A DNA stretch of 64,000 nucleotides from Sphingobium sp. (GTDB lineage: Bacteria; Pseudomonadota; Alphaproteobacteria; Sphingomonadales; Sphingomonadaceae), in assembly GCA_003248935.1 (NCBI GenBank), contig QFQF01000001.1, forward strand, positions 124,001 to 188,000, given 5' to 3'. This document shows, piece by piece, positions 1-7,354 of this stretch. A program made the translations under genes and the position numbers. The notes below the pieces were generated by a model, which saw only the letters and a program-made list of their open reading frames with translations, was not told where the DNA came from and ran no database searches. Numbering within the stretch: position 1 is the stretch's first letter; each line of letters starts with the position of its first letter.

Positions 1-454
1 GATCGGGACGGTCGACCGCATCCCCGAATATATCGCCCGCGCGAAGAACAAGGACGATCCGTTCCGTCTGATGGGCTTTGGCCATCGGGTCTACAAGAAC
101 TACGATCCGCGCGCGACCGTCATGCAGAAGACGGCGAAGGACGTGCTGGAGAAGCTGGGCGTCAACGATCCCGTGTTCGACGTCGCCAAGGAACTGGAGC
201 AGATCGCGCTCAACGATCCGTACTTCGTCGAGAAGAAGCTGTATCCGAACGTCGATTTCTATTCGGGCGTCATTCTCTCGGCCATCGGCTTCCCGACCGA
301 GATGTTCACCGTGCTCTTCGCGCTCGCCCGTACCGTCGGCTGGGTTGCGCAGTGGAACGAAATGATCTCCGATCCCGCCCAGAAGATCGGCCGCCCGCGC
401 CAGCTCTACACCGGTCCGCAGCAGCGCGACTATGTACCGGTCGCCAAGCGCTGA
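1..454 (+). CDS. gltA: Citrate synthase, C-terminal part (gene starts before the window)
   Basis: Citrate synthase condenses acetyl-CoA with oxaloacetate to make citrate, the first step of the TCA cycle, in the cytosol. The window opens inside the gene; the reading frame begins at base 2 and runs to TGA at 452-454, giving about 150 C-terminal residues. The family signature GFGHRVYKNYDPRA carries one active-site His, and PNVDFYSG carries the catalytic Asp region. The GRPRQLYTG stretch near the C-terminus is also typical. The end is followed by a strong hairpin terminator, so the gene is probably transcribed separately from what follows. Only the 5' truncation is unusual, and that is caused by the window edge. 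Identification is firm; the upstream part cannot be judged. Confidence 0.97.
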   Translation, partial: IGTVDRIPEYIARAKNKDDPFRLMGFGHRVYKNYDPRATVMQKTAKDVLEKLGVNDPVFDVAKELEQIALNDPYFVEKKLYPNVDFYSGVILSAIGFPTEMFTVLFALARTVGWVAQWNEMISDPAQKIGRPRQLYTGPQQRDYVPVAKR

Positions 455-470
455 GTACGCACTGATCTGA

Positions 471-514
471 AAACGAAGAAGGCGGCATCCACCCGGACGC
501 CGCCTTCTTCGTTT
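471..514. terminator. Bidirectional hairpin terminator between gltA and the sensor kinase gene
   Basis: A perfect 16-bp inverted repeat lies at 471-486 and 499-514, with a 12-base loop. The arms begin with AAAC and end with GTTT. It sits 17 bases after the gltA stop and 18 bases before the 3' end of the converging kinase gene, so it can stop transcription from both sides. Confidence 0.85.
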
Positions 515-531
515 CAGGTTTTCCGTTCCCT

Positions 532-1935
532 TCAGCCGACGTCGTCGTTCGCACCGGCGAGCGGCAGGGTGAAGAGGAACCGCGCGCCCTGCCCCGGCGC
601 ACTTTCGACCCGGATATCACCGTCCATCGCCCGCGCCAGCCGACGGGAGATATACAGGCCGAGGCCGCTGCCGCCGGCCTCGTCGCGTCCAAGCCGCTCG
701 AACTTTTCGAATATCCGTTCCTGATCGGCCAGCGCGATCCCGCGTCCCTGATCGGCGACGACAACCTGCGCCATCGAACCTGCGCGCTCCAGCCTGATCC
801 AGACCATCGACCCGCCCGGCGAGTAGCGCAGCGCATTGCCGACGAGGTTGACCATCACCTGCAGCGCGCGGCGGAACTCCCCGGTTGCTGGCAATATCTC
901 ATCCGATGCCGGAGCGTCGATCCGGATCGCCTTGTCCGCCGCTTTCACCGCGAGCAGCCCCGCCGTGCGCCGGGCGATGTCGGCCATGTCCAGTTCCTCG
1001 CGGGCGACGCTGAAGTCCGGCCGGTCAATCGCCTGCAGGTCGGCAAGATCATCGACCAGTTCCATCAGGTGCCGCCCCGCAGAGCCTATGTCCGCTGCAT
1101 AAGCGGCATAATCCTCCCGCAGAGGCCCTTCGAGTTGCCCACTGATGGTATCGGCATTGGCGACGATACGTCCCAGCGGCTGTCGCAGCGCGCGATCAAG
1201 GCGGCGGCCGAACAGCGCCGAATAGGAAAGCGGAGCGACAACCGGCGTATCGGCGGCCTCTTCGGCCTCACCGAATGGCGCATGCAGCGCGGCAGGGTCA
1301 GCGGTTCCCCGATAGCCGATCAGGCGCCCCGCCACGTCGAACACCGGAGCGCCGGAGAGCAACACGTCCTCTATTCCCTGTACCTTCGCCATCTGTCCGT
1401 CGAAGGGCAGGCGTTCGGCCAGGGCTTCCAGAATGGGCATCCGTCCTTCCGCGTCGGCGACCAGAGCGAAATAGGCGGAGAGACGCGTGCCGGGCGGAGG
1501 CAGAGCGATGCCGCCGTGAGGACCGGGGCCGATCCGGTCGAGCGTGATAAGGCGCATCTGCGTGTCCGCCTGCCACGTCCACCCGCCCTCCGGCGCCATG
1601 GCATCCAGTTCCGCGCTCGCCCGCGGCCCACGCCCCGGCCGCTCGTGCCAGTCCAGAATATCGAGCGCGACCGTCGCGTCACCGCCCGGCTGCGCGCGGA
1701 CCCACAGGTCGATGTCCACACCTTCGCCCGCCGCCATGACGGGACGGGAGATCGCAACATTCATGTCCCGCGCCAGGCGCGCCACGGCCGCCAGTTGCGG
1801 TACGACCAGAGGACCACCGAGCGCGCCGCCCGCTCCAAGCTGGAGCGCAAGGATCGGCGGGTCGGCCGACAGCAGCGAGCCGTCAGCCCCGATGACCGCG
1901 TGCAATGCATCCATGCGCGGCGTCGCCAGCGTCAT
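532..1935 (-). CDS. PAS / HATPase sensor kinase-like protein lacking the phosphoacceptor His
   Basis: This 467-residue protein resembles a cytoplasmic sensor histidine kinase. Residues about 185-215 look like a PAS fold (APVFDVAGRLIGYRG). Residues about 238-290 look like a HisKA dimerisation helix pair. The ATPase domain is complete: the N box includes N367, the G1 box is DQGRG at about 395, and the G2 box is GSGLGLYISRR at about 422. The H box reads LDRALRQPLGRIV, so the usual SHELRTPL histidine is Arg248 (CGC at 1192-1194). I see no other His that could take its place. No membrane segment is visible. The ATG overlaps the stop of the upstream DUF2336 gene by 4 bases, so the two are translationally coupled. 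It may act as a signalling scaffold or phosphatase-type partner rather than an autokinase; that is inference. One base change (CGC to CAC) would restore His. Confidence 0.85.
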   Translation of the reverse strand: MTLATPRMDALHAVIGADGSLLSADPPILALQLGAGGALGGPLVVPQLAAVARLARDMNVAISRPVMAAGEGVDIDLWVRAQPGGDATVALDILDWHERPGRGPRASAELDAMAPEGGWTWQADTQMRLITLDRIGPGPHGGIALPPPGTRLSAYFALVADAEGRMPILEALAERLPFDGQMAKVQGIEDVLLSGAPVFDVAGRLIGYRGTADPAALHAPFGEAEEAADTPVVAPLSYSALFGRRLDRALRQPLGRIVANADTISGQLEGPLREDYAAYAADIGSAGRHLMELVDDLADLQAIDRPDFSVAREELDMADIARRTAGLLAVKAADKAIRIDAPASDEILPATGEFRRALQVMVNLVGNALRYSPGGSMVWIRLERAGSMAQVVVADQGRGIALADQERIFEKFERLGRDEAGGSGLGLYISRRLARAMDGDIRVESAPGQGARFLFTLPLAGANDDVG

Positions 1936-3011
1936 CCCGCGCGCGCCGTGTCGAGAAGCGCCAGCTTCGCTCGCAATTCCGCCGGCCCACGCAGCACCGC
2001 GACGACCTGCTCCGCCACCGTGCCGCCCAGCCCGTCATAATCGCGCGCGAGGGCAAGAATCGCCGAATCGTTCAGCTCGGTCCGCGCCACCTTCAATTGA
2101 AGCAGCAGATGGCGGAACTCCGTGTCCGCTCCGCCCAGCGCATGGCAAATCGCGGCCAGTTCAGCAGCGGGAGCATGGACGAACAGGTGAAGCATCGCCT
2201 GAGTGTCCACCCCCAGCATCCGTCCGGCAAGAGCCGCGAACAAAAGTAGCCGCCGTTGCCCCAGCGCCTTGCCCAATGCTTCGCCCGCATGACCGGCGGT
2301 ATCCAGCAGCGCGGCTATGCGCGTTGTTGCCTCAATCGGCGTCCCGGCATCTTCATGCCGCGCGCAGGTCTGCTGGGCGACATCGACAAGGGCGTGACGG
2401 TCAACTTCGCCCTTACCGCCGATGAGGGCCGTCACCGTCCAGACGATGTCGCTGAACATGTCGGCCGGCAGGTCCGGCGCCATAGCGTCGTCCTCTGCCC
2501 CCACAGCGCCCCAGCGCTGCTCGGCAAGCGCAACGCGCTGCGCCAGCATAGCCAGTTCGCCACCGGCATCGTCGTGCAGCCAGCTAAAATCCTCCCCCGT
2601 GGGCGCTGCGGGAGACGCGCCCCCGGCCGAAACGCCCTGCATTCTGGCGAGCAGACCCACGGTCGCACGGCAACGCATGTGCGCGATCAGGCGCGCCTCG
2701 ATGAGTTGCGGATGCGCCTGTGCCCCCGTCCACGCGCGGGGTGCCCATCCCTCTGCGGAAAGATGCCCGTCCGCCGCAAGCTCTGCGACGATCGATGCCT
2801 CCACGCCGTTCAGGCAGCCGGCCAGGTGACGCCGCGTGGCACTGACGAGGGCATCGGTCCATCCGCGCTCATCGAAGGGAAGGAAACGGGAGAGATCAAG
2901 GGCATGTGCGACCGGCGCAACAACGAAACCGGCCGCGGACGCAAACCGTCCGTGACCGCTTGTCCAGGTCGCTCCATCGAGGGGCGGTCGCGCGCTCATG
3001 GCCGCGATCAT
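1932..3011 (-). CDS. DUF2336 family protein
   Basis: This 359-residue, Ala/Leu-rich, all-helical protein fits the alphaproteobacterial DUF2336 family, whose function is unknown. Long amphipathic helices run through the whole chain, for example ALDLSRFLPFDERGWTDAL and LLLFAALAGRMLGVDTQAML, suggesting HEAT-like packing. No catalytic motif, signal peptide or membrane span is seen. An ATG four codons in (2999) is an alternative start; neither has a clear ribosome site. Its stop overlaps the kinase-like gene by 4 bases and it follows the membrane transferase-like gene by 46 bases, so all three are probably one operon. I infer a role as partner of the His-less kinase. The family call rests on overall character and context, not on a sharp motif. 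Confidence 0.7.
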   Translation of the reverse strand: MIAAMSARPPLDGATWTSGHGRFASAAGFVVAPVAHALDLSRFLPFDERGWTDALVSATRRHLAGCLNGVEASIVAELAADGHLSAEGWAPRAWTGAQAHPQLIEARLIAHMRCRATVGLLARMQGVSAGGASPAAPTGEDFSWLHDDAGGELAMLAQRVALAEQRWGAVGAEDDAMAPDLPADMFSDIVWTVTALIGGKGEVDRHALVDVAQQTCARHEDAGTPIEATTRIAALLDTAGHAGEALGKALGQRRLLLFAALAGRMLGVDTQAMLHLFVHAPAAELAAICHALGGADTEFRHLLLQLKVARTELNDSAILALARDYDGLGGTVAEQVVAVLRGPAELRAKLALLDTARAG

Positions 3012-3057
3012 AGGGACGCGTAGTTAATTTGCACTAAACTGCACGCCGCGGAATTGC

Positions 3058-4251
3058 TCAGCTTTTCTGCCGCCTCCGGCCGATCAGCGCATCGCCCAGC
3101 GAGACGATCGCCACGCCGACAGCCAGTTGATAGCCGAAATCGAGATAGCCCGCGATGGCGCTCGCCACCAGCAGCAGGATTGCCGATCCGGGCGTAGCAA
3201 TCGCCCAGGGCCGCACATTGGGCAAGCGGCCCATCCGGAGAGCAAGCGTCGCTATCGCGACCAGCCCGGCCAGATACAGACCCAAAGCGCCCTGCCCAAC
3301 CTGCCGCGCAGCGAGTGCGATGCCGAGGACCGAAACGGCCTGTGGCACGATCCATATCCAGCGGTCGGCGGAAGCGCGGCGGGCGAGCAGGGTCAGCCGA
3401 ATGGCGGTGCCGCCAACGACCAGCGCCAGAAACAGGGTCAAAAGGCCCATCATCGGCCAATGAAGCAGAATCGTCATCGTTCCGATCGCGGCGATGGCGA
3501 TCGCGGCGACGCCAACCTGCACGGCAGGCACCTGGCTCCTCAAAAGCATCGGCGCCAGACGTGCGGCGAGCGGCCCCACCACATACCGTTCCGCACCGGC
3601 ATCGCCGGGCACGCTCGCATTGTCGGTTCCGGTGCCCAGCAACGCCTGCGTGACGAGGGTCGCCTCCGCCTGAGACCGAATGATCGCCAGCCGACCCTCG
3701 TTCGCCTCCTCTACCGGCACGGGAACGGTTGTCGCATTGTTCTGCACCGCCGCGCGGACCAGCGTCGATTCCAGATCCCAGTCACCGATCATGTCGAGGG
3801 TACCGAACAGCACATCGGCGCTGATCCGCGCGATGCCTGCCCAACGCTGACCGGGGCCGATCCGCTCGAACCCTGCCGTCGTCGCGCCGTCCTCAACCAC
3901 CAGCAGGGATACGTCCTTGCTGGCTGCCAGCGTCCGGTAAAAGCGCTGGGGAACGACGGCGCCATCGGCGACCAGCAGGAAGTCGCCTTCGCGCGGTGCC
4001 TCCCGCAACAAAGTCACCATGTCCCGCACCAGCGTTACGCGTATGCCGTCCGCCGTCAGCCGATCGACGGCGCGCGACAGCGGCTGGGTAACGGCCCCCA
4101 CCACGACCATCACCTCGGATGCACCGGCTTCGGTCACCTGCCGCACCTGATATTCGATCAGCGCCTGATCGGCGAAATGCAAAGTCGCGCGGAACATGTC
4201 CGGCGAATCGCTCGCCGCCTGTGAGGCGCAGATGATCGCTGAAAATGGCAT
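3058..4251 (-). CDS. Nucleotidyltransferase-like membrane protein with degraded NTP-binding signature
   Basis: The N-terminal half (about 200 residues) resembles the NTP-transferase fold: a first strand (AIICA), then ALIEYQVRQVTEAGASEVMVVVG, the usual helix and second strand. The second half (about 210-397) is hydrophobic with five or six membrane spans, such as AAIAIAAIGTMTILLHW and GLLTLFLALVVGGTAI. In active enzymes strand 1 is followed by a Gly-rich loop (GxGxR/K). Here it is replaced by ASQAASDSPDMFRATLHF, so nucleotide binding looks lost. I chose ATG at 4251 because the fold begins there; an in-frame ATG at 4323 would add 24 residues with no fold features. The gene lies 89 bases after the Hpt-like gene and 46 bases before the DUF2336 gene. 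Resemblance to inositol/choline-phosphate transferase fusions is possible. Substrate unknown. Confidence 0.65.
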   Translation of the reverse strand: MPFSAIICASQAASDSPDMFRATLHFADQALIEYQVRQVTEAGASEVMVVVGAVTQPLSRAVDRLTADGIRVTLVRDMVTLLREAPREGDFLLVADGAVVPQRFYRTLAASKDVSLLVVEDGATTAGFERIGPGQRWAGIARISADVLFGTLDMIGDWDLESTLVRAAVQNNATTVPVPVEEANEGRLAIIRSQAEATLVTQALLGTGTDNASVPGDAGAERYVVGPLAARLAPMLLRSQVPAVQVGVAAIAIAAIGTMTILLHWPMMGLLTLFLALVVGGTAIRLTLLARRASADRWIWIVPQAVSVLGIALAARQVGQGALGLYLAGLVAIATLALRMGRLPNVRPWAIATPGSAILLLVASAIAGYLDFGYQLAVGVAIVSLGDALIGRRRQKS

Positions 4252-4340
4252 GAGGAGGAACGGACCCGCTTTGACGCTGTGTTGTTGGGTCCGCCTTGTC
4301 GCAATCCCGGCCGCACTGTGCAAGTGCGCGCCGCGCCCGT

Positions 4341-4643
4341 TCAGGCCAGCGCGAATTCCGTGACAGCGGCCCGCAGACGCAGCAGCATCGTCGCGTCACC
4401 CGGCATACCTTCGGCCGCCTCATCGGCAAGTGCGATAAGCGTCGACACACCAAAGCTTGCAGCCAGGCCCTTGAGGCGCCATGCAGCGAGCTTCCAGTCG
4501 CTCTCTCCCACCGCGCGGCTCAACATATCCAGGTTGCGTTCGGCGCTGTCGAGGAAGGCGACACGCAGATCCGCGATCAGGACGGCGTCGTCTCCGACCG
4601 CTGCCGCAAGGGCGGCTTCGAGGGCTCCCGGATCATAGGACAT
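4341..4643 (-). CDS. Hpt-like small helical protein lacking the phosphoacceptor His
   Basis: A 100-residue protein with the length and helical pattern of a histidine-phosphotransfer (Hpt) domain. The diagnostic helix reads AAWRLKGLAASFG (residues 53-65). Hpt domains normally have AH-x-LKG-x-A-x-x-x-G here. The phosphorylated His is therefore Trp55 (TGG, complement of 4479-4481). All three bases differ from a His codon apart from chance, so a single sequencing error cannot explain it. The LKG-xAA-xxxG context and the preceding acidic helix are kept, so the fold and a receiver-docking face may survive. It is the first gene of the minus-strand group and is divergent from the coiled-coil membrane gene, with 83 bases between. 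It probably works by binding, not by phosphotransfer; that is inference. Confidence 0.75.
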   Translation of the reverse strand: MSYDPGALEAALAAAVGDDAVLIADLRVAFLDSAERNLDMLSRAVGESDWKLAAWRLKGLAASFGVSTLIALADEAAEGMPGDATMLLRLRAAVTEFALA

Positions 4644-4726
4644 GTTGCCTTGGTAGGGCGGAGAGCGTTAATTTTTCGTTGCGAATAGGCGTTCCCGGCG
4701 TGCCAAAACATGATACAGAAATAGCC

Positions 4727-7015
4727 ATGAATGGGGGCAGCAAGATCGTGGGACTGCGGCGGGATTCCGGCGTCGCGGTCGGTCAGGAGACACCGAGCGA
4801 CGACGAGTTGCTGCTCGAGGAATATTATGCGTCGGAGTTTGCGCAGGACGCGGTCGAGGCACGCTGGCCCACAGCCGCCCGGATGATTTTGGCCGCAAGC
4901 GCGGCCATTTGGCTCCTCTTCAATCTGTGGGTGCTGTTCGGACGCGGCGGGCCGTTGCCGTCCGTCGACCAGGTGCCCGGCGTGCTGGCGACCATTGCCA
5001 TTCCCCTTGTCCTGATCGGTACGATATACCTGCTGCTGGTCCGCAGCAGCCATGCCGAGTCGCGCCGGTTCGCCCGGACCGCGGACAGCCTCCGGCGGGA
5101 GAGCCAGTCGCTCGAGCAGAAGCTGTCCAGAATTGGGACACAACTCGCCACCGCCAAGGCCGCGATGCAGGAACAGGCGGCGCAGCTCGAAAGCTATGGT
5201 GCGTCCGCCAGCGCGAACCTCGAAGCATCGGCGCAATTGATCGCCAGCCACGCGACCCAGGCGGCCGAGCAGACCCTGACCGCCGAACGCGCGGGCGCCG
5301 AGCTTGCCAACCAGATCACCGAGCTGGTCCGGACGCTCCCGGCGTTGCAGGAGCGCGCCGCGACGATGTCCGGCCAGCTGCTCGAAACCAGCCAGGCGAT
5401 GACCGGCCGGATCGATTCGCTCGAACGGCGGCTGCAGGCCGTCATGGCGATTTCCGACGACGCACGCCTGCGCACGCTCTCCGCGACGAAGAGCCTCACC
5501 ACGCAGCTTGCCCAGTTGCAGGAGGAAACGCGGTCTGCCGCAGACGAGATCAACGGGCTGGCGAGCCAGGCAAGCCAGCATATGGACACGGCCATTACTC
5601 GTGCGCGTGCGGCGATCGACGAAACCGGTACCGGCATCGGCAATCATGCCACGGCACTCAATGCGCTGATCGAACGGTCCCACACCGCTCTGGCCGCCAT
5701 CGGCGACGAGACGGTTGCCAACTTCAACGGCCATAGCGACACGCTCGACGAGCGCATGCGCCAGCTGAATGGCCTTATCGAGGCGCACGGCAATCTCGTC
5801 GCGGGGCTGGGTGACGATCTCCAGACCAAGCTCGCCGTCCTTGAAGGCCGCTTTGCCGAGCTGGAGCGGGACGGCCTGGCCCGGAACGAGCGGCTGACCG
5901 ACGCGATCGGCGCGATCGCGACACAGGCGGACCGGATGAGCCAGGCGCTCAACAGCGGCGCGGGGACCGCGGACCAGATGATCGCGCGCTCCGAAAGCCT
6001 GGTACAGGCGCTGGACGCGAGCCTGAAGGAAATCGAGGAAAGCTATCCGGCGGCGCTGGGGCGGCTCGATGCCCGCGTCGAGGAAACGCGCAAGCTGGTA
6101 ACGGGTACCCAGCCCGAACTCCAGCGACTGGAAGCGCTGTCGGACAGCGTTCTGGGCCGTCTGCGCGAGACCGGCGACCTGTTCGCCGACCAGTCCGACC
6201 GCATCACTGAATGGCTTGCCGGGGCGGAGAGCGGAATTGCCGCCAATCGCGCCGAGATCGAGCAGCTTCAGTCCGCGCTGCAAGCCGCAGATGAAGGCGC
6301 GACGCGCCTGAAGGAAAGTGCCGGCCCGCAACTCGTCGCCACTCTCGTCCGGGTCAAGGACACGGCGGAACAGGCTACGGAGCGCGCGCGTCAGGCACTC
6401 GCCCGCGCCATTCCGGATGCGGTGCAGGCCTTCGGCGAGGCAAGCGAGGAAGCACTGCGCAAGGCGATGGCGGAGCAGGTCACCGCGCATGTCGGCCAAC
6501 TGAATGCGGTGGCCGAGCGCACCCTCGGCGCTGCCCATCTTGCGTCCGACCGGCTGAACGAACAGCTTGATGCGCTCGTGAAGGCGAGTGCCGCGCTCGA
6601 GCAGCGTATCGCGGATGCCGACGAAGCAACTCAGGCGCGCGAACGCGGCGATTATGCTCGCCGGTCGGCTCAGTTGATCGAATCGCTCAACAGCACGGCG
6701 ATCGACGTCGCAAAGGTGCTGTCGAGCGACGTCGCCGACAATGACTGGAGCGCCTATCTGAAGGGCGACCGCGGCGTGTTCACCCGACGCGCCGTCCGTC
6801 TGCTGGATGCAGGCGAGGCCCGGGAAATCGCCCTGCAGTATGACGGCAATGCCGACTTCCGCGCGCATGTGAACCGCTACATCCACGATTTCGAATCGAT
6901 GCTGCGGATCATCCTGTCGGCGCGGGACGGCAATGCGCTGGCCATCACCCTGCTGTCGTCGGACATGGGGAAGCTATACGTGGCGCTCGCTCAGGCTATC
7001 GACCGCCTGCGCTGA
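4727..7015 (+). CDS. Large membrane-anchored coiled-coil protein, function unknown
   Basis: A 762-residue protein with a short acidic N-terminus, two membrane spans (about 49-71 and 84-106), then about 550 residues of heptad-rich helix full of Ala, Gln, Glu and Arg, and a compact C-terminal domain (about 680-762). The helical region resembles apolipoprotein-like or methyl-accepting-type rods, with repeated LxxRxxE and TDAIGAIATQADRMSQAL type blocks. No chemoreceptor hairpin tip or known enzyme motif is seen. The start was set at ATG 4727, as upstream in-frame codons read into the divergent Hpt-like gene. The final 25 bases overlap the converging DUF1467 gene. I infer a structural or scaffold role at the inner membrane. 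The divergent arrangement with the Hpt-like gene suggests shared promoter DNA. Confidence 0.8.
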   Translation: MNGGSKIVGLRRDSGVAVGQETPSDDELLLEEYYASEFAQDAVEARWPTAARMILAASAAIWLLFNLWVLFGRGGPLPSVDQVPGVLATIAIPLVLIGTIYLLLVRSSHAESRRFARTADSLRRESQSLEQKLSRIGTQLATAKAAMQEQAAQLESYGASASANLEASAQLIASHATQAAEQTLTAERAGAELANQITELVRTLPALQERAATMSGQLLETSQAMTGRIDSLERRLQAVMAISDDARLRTLSATKSLTTQLAQLQEETRSAADEINGLASQASQHMDTAITRARAAIDETGTGIGNHATALNALIERSHTALAAIGDETVANFNGHSDTLDERMRQLNGLIEAHGNLVAGLGDDLQTKLAVLEGRFAELERDGLARNERLTDAIGAIATQADRMSQALNSGAGTADQMIARSESLVQALDASLKEIEESYPAALGRLDARVEETRKLVTGTQPELQRLEALSDSVLGRLRETGDLFADQSDRITEWLAGAESGIAANRAEIEQLQSALQAADEGATRLKESAGPQLVATLVRVKDTAEQATERARQALARAIPDAVQAFGEASEEALRKAMAEQVTAHVGQLNAVAERTLGAAHLASDRLNEQLDALVKASAALEQRIADADEATQARERGDYARRSAQLIESLNSTAIDVAKVLSSDVADNDWSAYLKGDRGVFTRRAVRLLDAGEAREIALQYDGNADFRAHVNRYIHDFESMLRIILSARDGNALAITLLSSDMGKLYVALAQAIDRLR

Positions 7016-7317
7016 TCCGGCGGACCCTGGTGGGAATCCCCCCCCCCGTCAGCCCTGCTTCTGAGCGCCGCCACCTGTTCGGCCGTGATCCAGCCTTCGA
7101 CATAATTCGCGTAATAAAGGCCGAACAGGATCGCTGACAATATGGTGGCGCGCAGTGCGACGCGCCCCGGCCGGAAGTTGCTCGGCGCGCTTTCCACCTG
7201 CCCCCTGACCAGCCCTTCGCCGGTCTCATGTGGCGTCCGGATGCCGAAAGGCAGGACGATGAAGGCGGAAATCACCCAGAACAGCACATAGATCGCCACG
7301 ATCGCGTACAGGTTCAT
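6991..7317 (-). CDS. DUF1467 family small membrane protein
   Basis: A 108-residue protein with an N-terminal span (YAIVAIYVLFWVISAFIVLPFG), the family hallmark IRTPHETGE followed by a GQVESAPSNF loop, and a second span (ATILSAILFGLYYANYV). DUF1467 proteins are small two-span proteins that sit next to rnj in many alphaproteobacteria; their function is not known. The last 20 or so residues are Arg/Gly-rich and are read through a run of ten C at 7038-7047. A length error there would change the C-terminus, so the true end is uncertain. The gene overlaps the 3' end of the converging coiled-coil gene by 25 bases. It starts 38 bases from rnj and is probably cotranscribed with it. Confidence 0.85.
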   Translation of the reverse strand: MNLYAIVAIYVLFWVISAFIVLPFGIRTPHETGEGLVRGQVESAPSNFRPGRVALRATILSAILFGLYYANYVEGWITAEQVAALRSRADGGGDSHQGPPDQRRRSIA

Positions 7318-7354
7318 CCTCGCCTCCCCCTTCTTACACCGGCTGCGCCTTGGC

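Noticed and set aside
4577..6886. A 769-residue open frame opposite the coiled-coil gene
   Set aside because: Composition is that of an antisense shadow, with no domain or ribosome site.
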